This document shows, piece after piece, positions 8,099-17,100 of a stretch of 33,829 bases of DNA (its first letter is position 1; each line of letters begins with the position of its first letter). The notes under the pieces are model-generated. The model did not search any database. It was not told the origin of the DNA and saw only the letters and a list, made by a program, of their open reading frames with translations. Made by a program: the position numbers and the translations under genes. This DNA comes from Ruminococcus sp. (GTDB lineage: Bacteria; Bacillota; Clostridia; Oscillospirales; Ruminococcaceae): positions 1-33,829 of the forward strand of contig JAJQIH010000030.1 in assembly GCA_021199305.1 (NCBI GenBank), given 5' to 3'.

Positions 8099-8361
8099 GT
8101 AGACAGTGTGTGGTATAACTGCTTTGCTTTAATTCATTGTACACGTTTTCGTATTTTTTGTCAATACAACGGCGGGTTAATGATTAGAATGCTGTATAAA
8201 CTATGTGCAATTGTATTTTTATAATATCTGTTTTGCCACTTTCGTCAATAGTTTAGCAAACATATTAGCTTTATACGCATTCTTTAGCCTGCCAATGTAG
8301 TAAATTACACCTGACCGTGAATTTTGCCGTTCGTCAGCTTTTTGTGCATTTTATCAGGAAA

Positions 8362-8391
8362 TTTCCAAGTACACAAAATGCGAAGTATACT
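8362..8391 (+). promoter_or_regulatory. Proximal T7SS promoter
   Basis: Weak -35 TTTCCA (8362-8367), 18-bp spacer, and TATACT (8386-8391). The spacer is filled by copy 2 of the paired element, so binding there would block RNA polymerase. GTATACTATATA here is identical to the -10 region upstream of the reductase gene (106-117). Confidence 0.5.
8367..8384 (+). promoter_or_regulatory. 18-bp paired element, copy 2 (candidate XRE operator)
   Basis: AAGTACACAAAATGCGAA occupies the spacer of the proximal T7SS promoter, the classic place for a repressor. The first 12 bases are identical to copy 1 near the XRE gene. Confidence 0.55.
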
Positions 8392-8468
8392 ATATATAAG
8401 GTAAATAAGCGGCGGGTGAGGGATAGATTGTTTTTTAGAAACCTAATTGTTTATCCGGAGGTGATTAT

Positions 8469-8777
8469 ATGGCAGGTAATGGAGTGCTGGTAACAGATTT
8501 TAATGTTCTTAATTCTGTTCTTGCAAATCTTCAGGAAAAGCTCAGTTCGGCTGGTGAGGATTATATCGGGCTTGTATCTGATGTAGAAATGATTAACAGC
8601 TCCTGGTCTGGTGAAGCACACGACATATTTATGGATACTCTGAATGTTGATGTTGCGGAAGTAAAGAAAATTATTGATGAGCTTCAATGCTATGTAGATG
8701 ATTTTAAATTTGCGGTTAAAGAGTATATGACAACAGAAGAAGAGGTCGGTAATATGGTATCCTCTTTGAATTTTTAA
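8469..8777 (+). CDS. WXG100 family T7SS protein (EsxA-like)
   Basis: A 102-residue helical-hairpin protein of the ESAT-6/WXG100 family, expected to dimerise and be exported by the EssC-type ATPase encoded downstream. The turn motif is Trp46-Ser47-Gly48 in SSWSGEA, at the usual position between two amphipathic helices. A YxxxE secretion-signal motif (Tyr86-Glu90) follows in the C-terminal helix, as known for T7SS substrates. There is no signal peptide. The ribosome site GGAGGTGAT is nearly perfect, suggesting high expression. It is the first gene of the cluster, 15 bp before a second WXG100 gene. Confidence 0.9.
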   Translation: MAGNGVLVTDFNVLNSVLANLQEKLSSAGEDYIGLVSDVEMINSSWSGEAHDIFMDTLNVDVAEVKKIIDELQCYVDDFKFAVKEYMTTEEEVGNMVSSLNF

Positions 8778-8792
8778 GCGGGAGGAATATTT

Positions 8793-9206
8793 ATGAGTTC
8801 AATTAAGACGATGCAAGCAAATTTCCTGACCGGTTCGGACGATCCGGGTTCTTTCCAGAATACATCAATAGAAAATTCTATTATGAATAATTTAACCGGC
8901 ACAGTTAGAGTGTCAGCAGATGAACTTCTTGAAGCATCTGGAAATGTGATCACACGTGCTGCAAGAATTGAGGAATCGCTTCTGGCGTTGATAAGCTGCG
9001 CTGAAAGCACAAATGATATCTGGCAAGGGACATCAGCTGACGAGTTCAGAGCAAGGTGCTCGGCTTACCGTACACCTGTAAGTGAGCTTGCAGAGCATCT
9101 CAGAGAGGGTATGAACAGACTTGAGAAGATCACAGGGCTGTATAATCAGGCAGAATCGAGAATATCGGCCAAGAGCAACGACCTTCCGTCAGATGCAATA
9201 ACTTAA
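8793..9206 (+). CDS. WXG100-like T7SS protein with N-terminal extension
   Basis: A 137-residue relative of WXG100 proteins. The WXG turn is Trp77-Gln78-Gly79 (IWQGTSADEF), and YNQAE (Tyr117-Glu121) fits the YxxxE export motif. The helical hairpin starts near residue 38; the first 37 residues (rich in N, S, T and G) are an extension not usual in the family. The start is supported by GGGAGGAA and by 15-bp spacing from the preceding gene. A heterodimer with the 102-residue protein, like EsxA/EsxB pairs, is the natural inference. A different start further in would shorten it to normal size but has no good ribosome site. Confidence 0.85.
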   Translation: MSSIKTMQANFLTGSDDPGSFQNTSIENSIMNNLTGTVRVSADELLEASGNVITRAARIEESLLALISCAESTNDIWQGTSADEFRARCSAYRTPVSELAEHLREGMNRLEKITGLYNQAESRISAKSNDLPSDAIT

Positions 9207-9255
9207 AGCACAATATGTTGATTATGCAGTAAAGGCTGTATTTATCATAGTTAAG

Positions 9256-9339
9256 TTAAGACGAATAACAGATTTCGCTTAATTTATCCGGAAACAGTAA
9301 GGCTTCTTACTGAAAGCTTGAATGAGGCCTCTCATTCAA
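9256..9339 (+). promoter_or_regulatory. Three tandem RNA hairpins after the WXG100 pair
   Basis: Hairpin 1: TTAAG-a-CGAA (9256-9265) with TTCGCTTAA (9274-9282). Hairpin 2: CAGTAAG (9295-9301) with CTTACTG (9306-9312), loop of 4. Hairpin 3: TTGAATGAG (9318-9326) with CTCATTCAA (9331-9339), loop GCCT. None is followed by a T run. They could protect the 3' end of an abundant WXG100 transcript after processing and lower expression of the genes beyond. Confidence 0.7.
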
Positions 9340-9371
9340 AAGACATACTTTAATATAGGAGGACATTTAAC

Positions 9372-10910
9372 ATGGAAAAACGTAAGTTGGCAGCAAAAAT
9401 ACTATCCTGCGTATCTGCTGTTATGATTATGGCTGGAAGCGGAGCGGTTTCAACTTCAGCTGAAGAGGCAACAACCAACGAAGCTGTAAATGCTGCTACT
9501 GGTGGAATTATCGAAATAGAGGTTCGCTATAATACCACTGGTGAAAAAGGAAAGGGAACGCTTATTCAGACAGGAACGGGATTTCTCATCAATCAGAATA
9601 CATATCTCACCTGCTCTCACGTAATTGAAATCGACGACAGCACAATAGAGGTTCTTGAGAGCGAGTATAATGACGATTACGATCCGGATTACCTGGACAT
9701 CAACGTAATAGTTCGTGGAGATATTATTGAAGAGTCTACAGTAGTAGTAAACAGCGAGGATTATGACTATGCGGTTCTTACTGTTCCTGAAAATACATTC
9801 AATACAAGAACACCGCTTGTTTTAAGCAACTGCGAGAATGTCAAGCAAACTCAGGTGGTTTATGCTCTGGGATATCCATCGGTAGTTTCTTTCAATCAGA
9901 ACAATACAGATTATGCGCCGTTTGATACGGATGACGTAACAGTTTCCGATGGTAAAATTTCCAAGATTGACTACACATTTAACGATGGTATCACTATGGG
10001 ATTGTTTATACAGCATAGTGCAACAATCAGCGCGGGAAATTCGGGCGGACCGCTTGTAGATGAAAATGGATATGTAATCGGAATCAACAAGGGCGTCGTT
10101 GGCGAATACAAATATGCGTTGGAAATAGATCAGGTAATTGCAACTCTTGACGACAAGGGAATTGATTACGATACTCCTGACGACAGCACAACAACGACAG
10201 AAGAGTCAACGGACGAAGAGGTAACAGAGACTACTACTCTTCTGACAACTACCACACAGGCTGCAACTACAGAGGCTGCTACAACTAATGCCAACAACAC
10301 TGGTACAACCTCTGACAGCGACGATGGAGATAACAATTTCATTTTATTTGTTGCAATCTTTGGTGGAGCTGCAGTTATACTTATAGTTGTAATTATAATT
10401 CTTATCGTTAAGAGCGGTAAAAAATCCCCACAGCCTGTAGCTTCAGCACCAATGGCTATGCCAAAGACTGCTCCTCAGGCTACTCCGATAATGGTTGGCG
10501 GACAAAGACCGACTCCTCCGGTTCAGCCTCAAAGCTATCCTGAAACTGGTGCTGGCGAAACAACCCTCTTAGATGATGGCAGAGGAGAAACCTCGTTGCT
10601 AGGCGGCGGAATGCAGTCTGCCAGAGCTATGCTTATCCGTCGCAAGAACGGAACCAATATCCCGATTAAGGGTTCAGAGTTTATTATAGGTAAGCAGAGA
10701 AGCAGAGTTAACTATTGCATAAACAACAATGCAATCAGCCGTCAGCACGCTAAAATTTCAAACAATGGCGGAATCTTCTACATTACAGATATGGGCTCAA
10801 GCAACTATACTTATGTAAATGGAGAAGAAATTGCTCCAAACGTTCCTAAGCAAATTTCCAACGGCGACATTATCAAGCTTGCTGACGAGGAATTTGAGTT
10901 CAGAGGATAA
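9372..10910 (+). CDS. Membrane-anchored trypsin-like serine protease with cytoplasmic FHA domain
   Basis: A 512-residue multidomain protein. A signal peptide (residues 1-31) is followed by an extracellular chymotrypsin-fold protease with triad His83 (LTCSHVIE), Asp132 (DYDYAVL) and Ser224 (AGNSGGPL). A Thr-rich linker (about 272-313), a membrane helix (323-346) and a basic stop-transfer segment lead to a Pro-rich cytoplasmic linker holding ETTLL and ETSLL (396-410). A C-terminal FHA domain (about 418-510) keeps Gly440, Ser456-Arg457-His459 and Asn478, needed to bind phosphothreonine. No PDZ domain, so not a standard HtrA. The layout parallels the mycosins of mycobacterial T7SS, though those are subtilisins. 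The phosphatase gene starts 4 bp downstream. Confidence 0.9.
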   Translation: MEKRKLAAKILSCVSAVMIMAGSGAVSTSAEEATTNEAVNAATGGIIEIEVRYNTTGEKGKGTLIQTGTGFLINQNTYLTCSHVIEIDDSTIEVLESEYNDDYDPDYLDINVIVRGDIIEESTVVVNSEDYDYAVLTVPENTFNTRTPLVLSNCENVKQTQVVYALGYPSVVSFNQNNTDYAPFDTDDVTVSDGKISKIDYTFNDGITMGLFIQHSATISAGNSGGPLVDENGYVIGINKGVVGEYKYALEIDQVIATLDDKGIDYDTPDDSTTTTEESTDEEVTETTTLLTTTTQAATTEAATTNANNTGTTSDSDDGDNNFILFVAIFGGAAVILIVVIIILIVKSGKKSPQPVASAPMAMPKTAPQATPIMVGGQRPTPPVQPQSYPETGAGETTLLDDGRGETSLLGGGMQSARAMLIRRKNGTNIPIKGSEFIIGKQRSRVNYCINNNAISRQHAKISNNGGIFYITDMGSSNYTYVNGEEIAPNVPKQISNGDIIKLADEEFEFRG

Positions 10911-10914
10911 TATA

Positions 10915-11682
10915 ATGAATTTTATAACATCAGTGTATACCGATGTTGGAATCAAGAAAAAAACAAATCAGGATTCGGCGTTAGTTCTTGAAGCTGAGAC
11001 CGATTTCGGACAAGTGCTACTGGCTGTGATATGTGACGGCATGGGCGGCCTCGCAAAAGGCGAGGTCGCCAGTGCGGCACTTGTTAATGCTTTCAGGGAT
11101 TGGTTTAAAAACGAGTTGCCTGAATTGATTTGTGAGGAACTTGACCAGCAGGCGGTTTTTAATGCTTTTGGTAATATTGCATTTGATATGAATGCCAGAA
11201 TCGGTACTTATGGAATGAATATAGGCGTAAATTTGGGTACCACTGTAGCTGCAATGCTGATTATAAACGGCAGATATTACATTATGAATATCGGAGATTC
11301 TCGCGTTTATCGAATGACAGATACAATAGCTCAGCTCACAAAAGACCAGACATATGTTCAAAGAGAAATGGACCTTGGTAGAATGACTCCCGAAGAGGCT
11401 CAGGTGAGTCCGCAAAGAAATGTACTGCTGCAATGTATAGGTGCAAGCGATATTATCAAACCAGATTTCTATACTGCACCTGTAGGTTCAGGCGAATGCT
11501 TTTTGCTGTGTAGTGACGGCTTTCGTCATGTGATTACTTCGGAGGAATTATACTCAAGGATAAATCCTTTTGTGCTGAAGGATGAGAGAACGATGCTTGA
11601 ATCACTTAAGTATTTTACAGAATTAAACAAAAACAGACGCGAAACGGATAACATTACGGCTATTCTTATTCGTGCGGATTGA
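10915..11682 (+). CDS. PP2C-family serine/threonine protein phosphatase
   Basis: A 255-residue cytoplasmic, metal-dependent phosphatase of the bacterial PrpC/Stp type that would reverse phosphorylation by the kinases of this cluster. Metal-site motifs are all present: Asp20 in TNQDS, Asp41-Gly42 in CDGMGG, Asp128 in GDSRVY, Asp201 in SDGF and Asp245 in ETDNI. The start at 10915 lies 4 bp after the protease stop with an AGAGG site; an upstream extension to 10819 would overlap the FHA coding region and adds unrelated sequence. Phosphatase followed by kinase is the classic bacterial pairing. Confidence 0.92.
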   Translation: MNFITSVYTDVGIKKKTNQDSALVLEAETDFGQVLLAVICDGMGGLAKGEVASAALVNAFRDWFKNELPELICEELDQQAVFNAFGNIAFDMNARIGTYGMNIGVNLGTTVAAMLIINGRYYIMNIGDSRVYRMTDTIAQLTKDQTYVQREMDLGRMTPEEAQVSPQRNVLLQCIGASDIIKPDFYTAPVGSGECFLLCSDGFRHVITSEELYSRINPFVLKDERTMLESLKYFTELNKNRRETDNITAILIRAD

Positions 11683-11693
11683 GTGGATAAATT

Positions 11694-13472
11694 ATGCTTG
11701 AAATTGGTCAGCTTATAGACGGAAAATACAAAATATTAAATAAAATCGGTCAGGGCGGTATGAGCGTTGTTTATCTTGCTATGAACGAAAAGGCAAATAA
11801 ACAATGGGCAATCAAAGAGGTACGCAAGGACGGCACAAGGGACTTTAATGTGGTAAAGCAAGGCTTGGTCGCAGAAATAGATATGCTTAAAAAGCTGAGT
11901 CACCCTAATCTTCCGAGCATTATTGACGTTATAGACAGCGATGATACATTCCTCATAGTAATGGATTATATTGAGGGAAATCCGCTAGATAAACGTCTTA
12001 AGGAATTCGGAGCTCAGGATCAGGACGACGTTATTGAGTGGTCAAAGCAGCTTTGTGATGTTCTTGGATATCTACATTCGAGAAGACCGCCTATAATTTA
12101 CAGGGATATGAAACCGTCAAATGTTATGTTAAAGCCTGATGGTTCGGTAACCTTAATCGATTTTGGTACGGCGAGAGAGTTTAAGTACGGAAATGTTGAA
12201 GATACTACTTGCCTTGGAACAAGAGGTTATGCAGCACCTGAGCAGTTCGGCGGACATGGACAAACTGACGCCAGAACTGATATTTATAATCTGGGTGCTA
12301 CTATGTATCATCTGCTTACAGGACACAACCCCAGCACATATCCATATGAAATGTATCCTATAAGGCAGTTTAATCCGATGCTTTCGTCAGGCCTTGAAGA
12401 AATAGTTTTAAAATGCACGCAGGCAAATCCTGCTGAAAGGTATCAGTCTTGCGCAGAGCTTATGTATGCTCTTGAAAACTACCAGGAGCTGGATGTCGAA
12501 AATAAAAAGGTTCAAAGGTTTAAATGGAAGATTTTCCTCATCTCAGCAATTACCTGCGTTGTAATGGCGCTGGGAACAGTAGGCTTCAAGCTTCTGGAAA
12601 ATATGCAAACGGCAGATACATATGATTCTTATGTCAAGAATGCAGCAAGTCAGGAAACTATCGACGAGGCATTTCAATATTTTGAAAACGCAATAAACCT
12701 CCAGCCTGAAAACGCTCTTGCGTATAATAAAATGCTGGAGTATATCGCTGACGACGATGTATTTACTGCCGATGAGAGTACAAGGGTTATTAAGCTTACC
12801 GGCAACCTTGACGATTTCAGAAAAGGAAGTCCTGAGGAATACGCAGAGTTCTGCTACAATCTGGGAATTTATTACTATTTCTATTATGACTCCAACAACA
12901 ATGCAAACAGCTCGATTGAGGGTATGAAAAAATCAGCTACGTGGTTTGCAAATGCGGAGGATATCGAAGAGTTTATGAACAATTCTCAGGATGCAGAGCT
13001 TGTCAAGATTTTACACACTATGGCAAAAAATTCGTCTGGCGAGAAGTGGGGAGCGATAAATGAAAAGTCAGGCGATGTTGATGCCGACGCAAGCTATGCT
13101 GCTTACTGGAATGATATTGAGACAATAACAGATTATGATATTGCTGAGATGAAAAATGTAAGTGTGGCTTTGGCGATTTACAAAAATTTCGCAATTACTA
13201 TAAAGGGAGAAGCTTCCGAGTTTGCAAAGGTCAGCGGCCTTACAGAGTCTGATGTTTTGGACAGACTCAATACTATGGCGGCTTATGTGAACGAGGCAAA
13301 TTTAAATAAATATGAAAGCTACAATTACGAAGCTCATTCGTTGAAAATCAGCGAGCTTGAAGAACTGATTGAAGAAGCAAAAAGTGCAGTTTCTTTGGCT
13401 TATAACGCAAAAACGACTGAAACAGATTCAAGTGAGCAGGCATCGGTAGCAGGCGGGGAGGAGAATACATAA
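11694..13472 (+). CDS. Membrane Ser/Thr protein kinase 1 with extracellular helical domain
   Basis: A 592-residue Hanks-type kinase. The cytoplasmic kinase domain (about 10-265) has the glycine loop GQGGMSVVY (19-27), Lys41, Glu61, catalytic YRDMKPSN (Asp138), DFG (Asp156) and a PEQ in the APE position, so it should be active. One membrane helix (about 279-299) is followed by about 290 extracellular residues, mostly helical and TPR-like, with no PASTA repeats. This is the topology of EssB/YukC, the pseudokinase of Firmicutes T7SS. Likely targets are the TTLL-motif proteins and FHA partners nearby (inference). Its stop codon overlaps the next start by one base. Confidence 0.9.
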   Translation: MLEIGQLIDGKYKILNKIGQGGMSVVYLAMNEKANKQWAIKEVRKDGTRDFNVVKQGLVAEIDMLKKLSHPNLPSIIDVIDSDDTFLIVMDYIEGNPLDKRLKEFGAQDQDDVIEWSKQLCDVLGYLHSRRPPIIYRDMKPSNVMLKPDGSVTLIDFGTAREFKYGNVEDTTCLGTRGYAAPEQFGGHGQTDARTDIYNLGATMYHLLTGHNPSTYPYEMYPIRQFNPMLSSGLEEIVLKCTQANPAERYQSCAELMYALENYQELDVENKKVQRFKWKIFLISAITCVVMALGTVGFKLLENMQTADTYDSYVKNAASQETIDEAFQYFENAINLQPENALAYNKMLEYIADDDVFTADESTRVIKLTGNLDDFRKGSPEEYAEFCYNLGIYYYFYYDSNNNANSSIEGMKKSATWFANAEDIEEFMNNSQDAELVKILHTMAKNSSGEKWGAINEKSGDVDADASYAAYWNDIETITDYDIAEMKNVSVALAIYKNFAITIKGEASEFAKVSGLTESDVLDRLNTMAAYVNEANLNKYESYNYEAHSLKISELEELIEEAKSAVSLAYNAKTTETDSSEQASVAGGEENT

Positions 13473-14134
13473 TGAGTAGTGAAAATCTTATCTCTATTTA
13501 TCATACCGCCTTTATAGTCTGCCTGGCGTTTTGTATTCTTTTCTTTGTTTTATCAATAGTGATGTTTTTCGCTTTTGATATAAAGAGAATCTACGGGATT
13601 CTGACAGGAAGAGTCAGGAAAAAGACTATTGAAGAAATGACGCAGCAGACGGAACAAACTGGTCGATTGCTAAAAAACGCCAGGAAGGGTTCGCAGTCTG
13701 CATCGTTCTCGAACAAGCTTGATAAAATCAGGAACGACATTAACGCTCCGCCTGAAAGCAGTCACGTTGAACCGATAAGCACAGCATATAAACCTCCTGA
13801 GCCGGTTCCGTATCAGGACCCACAGCAGGATATGCAGACTACTTTGCTGGATATTGGCGCGGATCAGACAACACTTCTTGAAGAAAATACAGCGAAGGCT
13901 GATCTCGGGCAGGAAACAACCGATAGTCTTCCCAAAAATAGTGGAGAGAAGCCGCAGGAAAGTGCAAAGGATAAAGCCTTTACACCTGTTAACTTTGAAA
14001 TTGGCGAAGGCCACACAATGCAGCTCTCGTCAAATATGATAAAGGAAGCAAAGCCCAGAAACGTAAAGTTTGTTATTGTAAAGGAAAATCTCCTTACACA
14101 CACCGAGGAGAGAATTGATTTAAATCAGCAATAA
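13472..14134 (+). CDS. Single-pass membrane protein with TTLL motifs
   Basis: A 220-residue protein of no recognised family. An N-terminal membrane helix (about 13-36) leads to a cytoplasmic tail by the positive-inside rule (KR and RVRKK follow the helix). The tail is charged, proline-rich and probably disordered, and carries two copies of QTTLL (122-126 and 132-136), closely resembling ETTLL and ETSLL in the protease of this cluster. These look like threonine phosphosites for FHA binding (inference). The last 50 residues (from NFEIGEGH) may form a small beta structure. It overlaps the kinase 1 stop by 1 nt and has a GGGGAGGAG ribosome site. Confidence 0.75.
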   Translation: MSSENLISIYHTAFIVCLAFCILFFVLSIVMFFAFDIKRIYGILTGRVRKKTIEEMTQQTEQTGRLLKNARKGSQSASFSNKLDKIRNDINAPPESSHVEPISTAYKPPEPVPYQDPQQDMQTTLLDIGADQTTLLEENTAKADLGQETTDSLPKNSGEKPQESAKDKAFTPVNFEIGEGHTMQLSSNMIKEAKPRNVKFVIVKENLLTHTEERIDLNQQ

Positions 14135-14169
14135 ATTACCGGAATTTTTTAAGAAAGGGAGTAATTTTT

Positions 14170-17100
14170 ATGAGGAGTAGGATGAACAGTAATAGCAAAA
14201 AAGTTTTGTCGAAGATTATTGCATTCAGCGCAGCTTTAGCTATTGCGGTTACAATGTTAGGAGTTGATTTTTCGCAGTTTATTAACGCAGGCTTTTTGTC
14301 ATCAAAAGCTGCGGCTGAAGAACCAAGTGCAAGCTGCAATTATAGTGCGGGGGATACGGTTTCGGTGACGGTAACTCTAAAAGAAAGCACAACCGAAGCT
14401 TCTTCTGAATCCAGCACGACAACTACAACAACTACGACAACCACAACCACTACAACATCAGTAACCACAACGACAGCAGCTACAAAAACGTATACTGTTA
14501 GTATTGATGATGGCGATGCTGAGTATGTAAACTTTGGCAAAGATAGCGATGAGCCTATAACATCTAAAACAGTATCAGGGGATGCTGAAATAGAAGTTTG
14601 TGTCGTGGAAACAGATGTATGGTGTTTTGATGACAATGGTACTGAAATAACATCGACAACCCTAAATGTAGCAGATGATTTTACAAATAATGAAGCTACG
14701 CTAGTGTTAACTTTAAAAACGTACAACGTTTCTATTGGCAACGCTAAAGTGGAAACTCCACACACGGATAATAGTGATGTTGGCTATGTCCACTGGGGAG
14801 ATACTTTTGTTGTAACGCCTGAAACTGGATATTGTTTCTCGGACAAAACAACAGATGCAAAATCATTCGTTTATGGAACTGACACTATGCCATCAATGGA
14901 AGCCATTGAATATAAATTTGATTTTGTTGACGGTGCTGACAGTTACTTTAGTAGCTACAGCAAAAACTTCACAGTAGAAACAACTGATTCTCTCACGCTT
15001 ACTGTCGATAGCGATAAATACGAAATTGAGAGCGGCGTTTCAATTAACAAAAACACAAACGATTTATCGTATTCAAATGGTGTCTTTACTTATACTGGAA
15101 CAATAAGCGGAAATTTGGAAGTAAGCGTGGATGCTAATAGTGTTAAGTACAAAGTATCTGGTGCGTCTGAATTGGAAGAAATTGATGAGATAAAAGTCGA
15201 TTCTGATTATTACAAATCAGGTGAAACTGCTTCGTTTACTGTTAATTCAAAGAACGGTTATAAGAGCGTTACTGATACAGCTAGTATAAAATTTACAGAT
15301 TTAGAAGGAAACACAGTTAATATAAGTAGTTTAAGCTATGACGAGAACGAAGGAAAATTCAGCTTTACTATGCCTGCTGAGCCTATAATAATATCAGCAA
15401 GCACATCTCGAATTTCTCTATCAGATAACTGCGTTTCTGAATATGGTACCTTAAGTGGACTTAAATTTGTTAACAACACCGCTTCCTTTACAATCACACC
15501 AAATGGCGACGCTTATAGCGTAGCTAATGTTTCAGTGACATATGGAGATAACACGCCTGTAGATGATCTGAATTTAACGAATAATAATACTTCTGTTTCT
15601 TTCTATGTTAACGGCTTGCACGAAGACGTTACGGTTGCAGTTACTTATAATTTGACGTTGAAGATAAGTGCAACAGAAAATGGTAAAATTACTTTCAATA
15701 ACGTTGTAGAGGACATTGAAGGCAACAGCATTACTGCAAGCAGACCTGGTGATGGAACACAGAAAATAACGTTTACTGCTGCTACCGATAGCAATACCAA
15801 ATACCATATTAGCGAAGTAGAAGTTAGTGGAAAAGTAAACGGAGAAGATAAAACTGAAAAGGAAGACAACTTCACACGCGAAAGTGTTACTGAAACATAT
15901 ACTGTAGATGACCTGTTAGGATTTATATCTACGAATACGGATAGCGATTCTCTTAGTGACATTACAGTAAGTGTTACCTTTGCGATTAACGAATACAATA
16001 TAAGCACGGACAAAGTTGAAAATGGCAAAATAGAAATTAAAGATTCTCCTGTAAAATCTGGCGAGTCTTGCACAATCACCGCAACACCTGATAGCGGATA
16101 TTATGTATCTGAGCTTTACTATTATCCAAAAGATAACAGTAGTGCAAAAACGTATGTATATAATACAGCTGGAGACGTTGATGTTAAAAATGATGTAGCA
16201 ACGTTCAACTCAGACGGAAGTGTAACTTATGAATTAACATCTATCACATCCGACTACACATTTGTAGCTGAGTTTGAGGAAATTGAAGAAGACGATAATA
16301 TTACTGAAACTGTTACACAAACAGATGACGATACAAATCCTAATGTTATAGGCTCAGATAATAAATACACTATTAAATCTGGAACAAACTTTACGGTCAG
16401 CTTATCATATAGTGATATGGCTTACGTGAAAGATGTAACGGACTTTACTGAAAATAATACAGATAATAGTGCAGACGAGTCGTATAAATCATACACGGAG
16501 CCTTATGAGTATGAAAATATCACTTCTGATGTCGATTTAGTTTACTATGTTGTTGACAGCAATAAAGTTATTACGATGTGTACTGTTTCGATTAAGGTTG
16601 ACAATATAGCTCCTGCAGTAGAAGCTGATATTCCAACTGAATGGGATAATGATACAGAATTTACAGTTACTGTAAAGGATAAGCCAAACGCAAATGGCAT
16701 ATTCTCAGGCATTGAAAAGATCGAGTATAGTTTTGACAATGAAAACTGGGTATCGATTGAAGGTGCAAAAGAACAAGAGACACAATATGGTACGGTCAAG
16801 TTGAGTTCTGATTACGTATCTCAAGAAATCATTGCTACATTTAGTTTTACAAAAGATTACAATGGCGAGATCTACGTCAGAGCATATGATGATGTAGAAA
16901 ATTGTAACGAAAACTGTGAAAAGACTCTGGGCAAAGTTCAAAACGACGTAACCTCGCCGACGATAACAAAAGAAAGTGAAAACGAAGGCGGATATTTTAA
17001 TGATGATAAGCAAACATATTTCGTGAATACTACTCTTAATTTTAAGGCAAGTGATGCTCTCAAAGAAACCATAAAGGCAGATTCTGGATTGAATTATCTG

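Larger units (their letters stand above)
7906..8468. promoter_or_regulatory. 560-bp control region between the XRE gene and the T7SS cluster
   Basis: No convincing gene was found. Besides the promoters, paired element and hairpin listed separately, it contains a TTTGTG/CACAAA inverted repeat (7922-7940) and GTAC-centred sites such as TTGTACACG (8138-8146). A 99-codon open frame (7925-8224) has no ribosome site and cysteine-rich, unlikely composition. A TATAAT at 8220-8225 has no -35 partner. Confidence 0.6.

Noticed and set aside
7925-8224. 99-codon open frame in the control region
   Set aside because: No ribosome site, cysteine-rich and unlike the neighbouring proteins, and it overlaps promoter and hairpin elements.
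8315-8330. CCGT direct repeat as a LytTR binding site
   Set aside because: The 12-bp period is shorter than the roughly 21-bp period usual for LytTR sites and the half-sites are too short.
14416-14457. Threonine tract as a phase-variable simple repeat
   Set aside because: Codons are mixed, and triplet slippage would not shift the frame.
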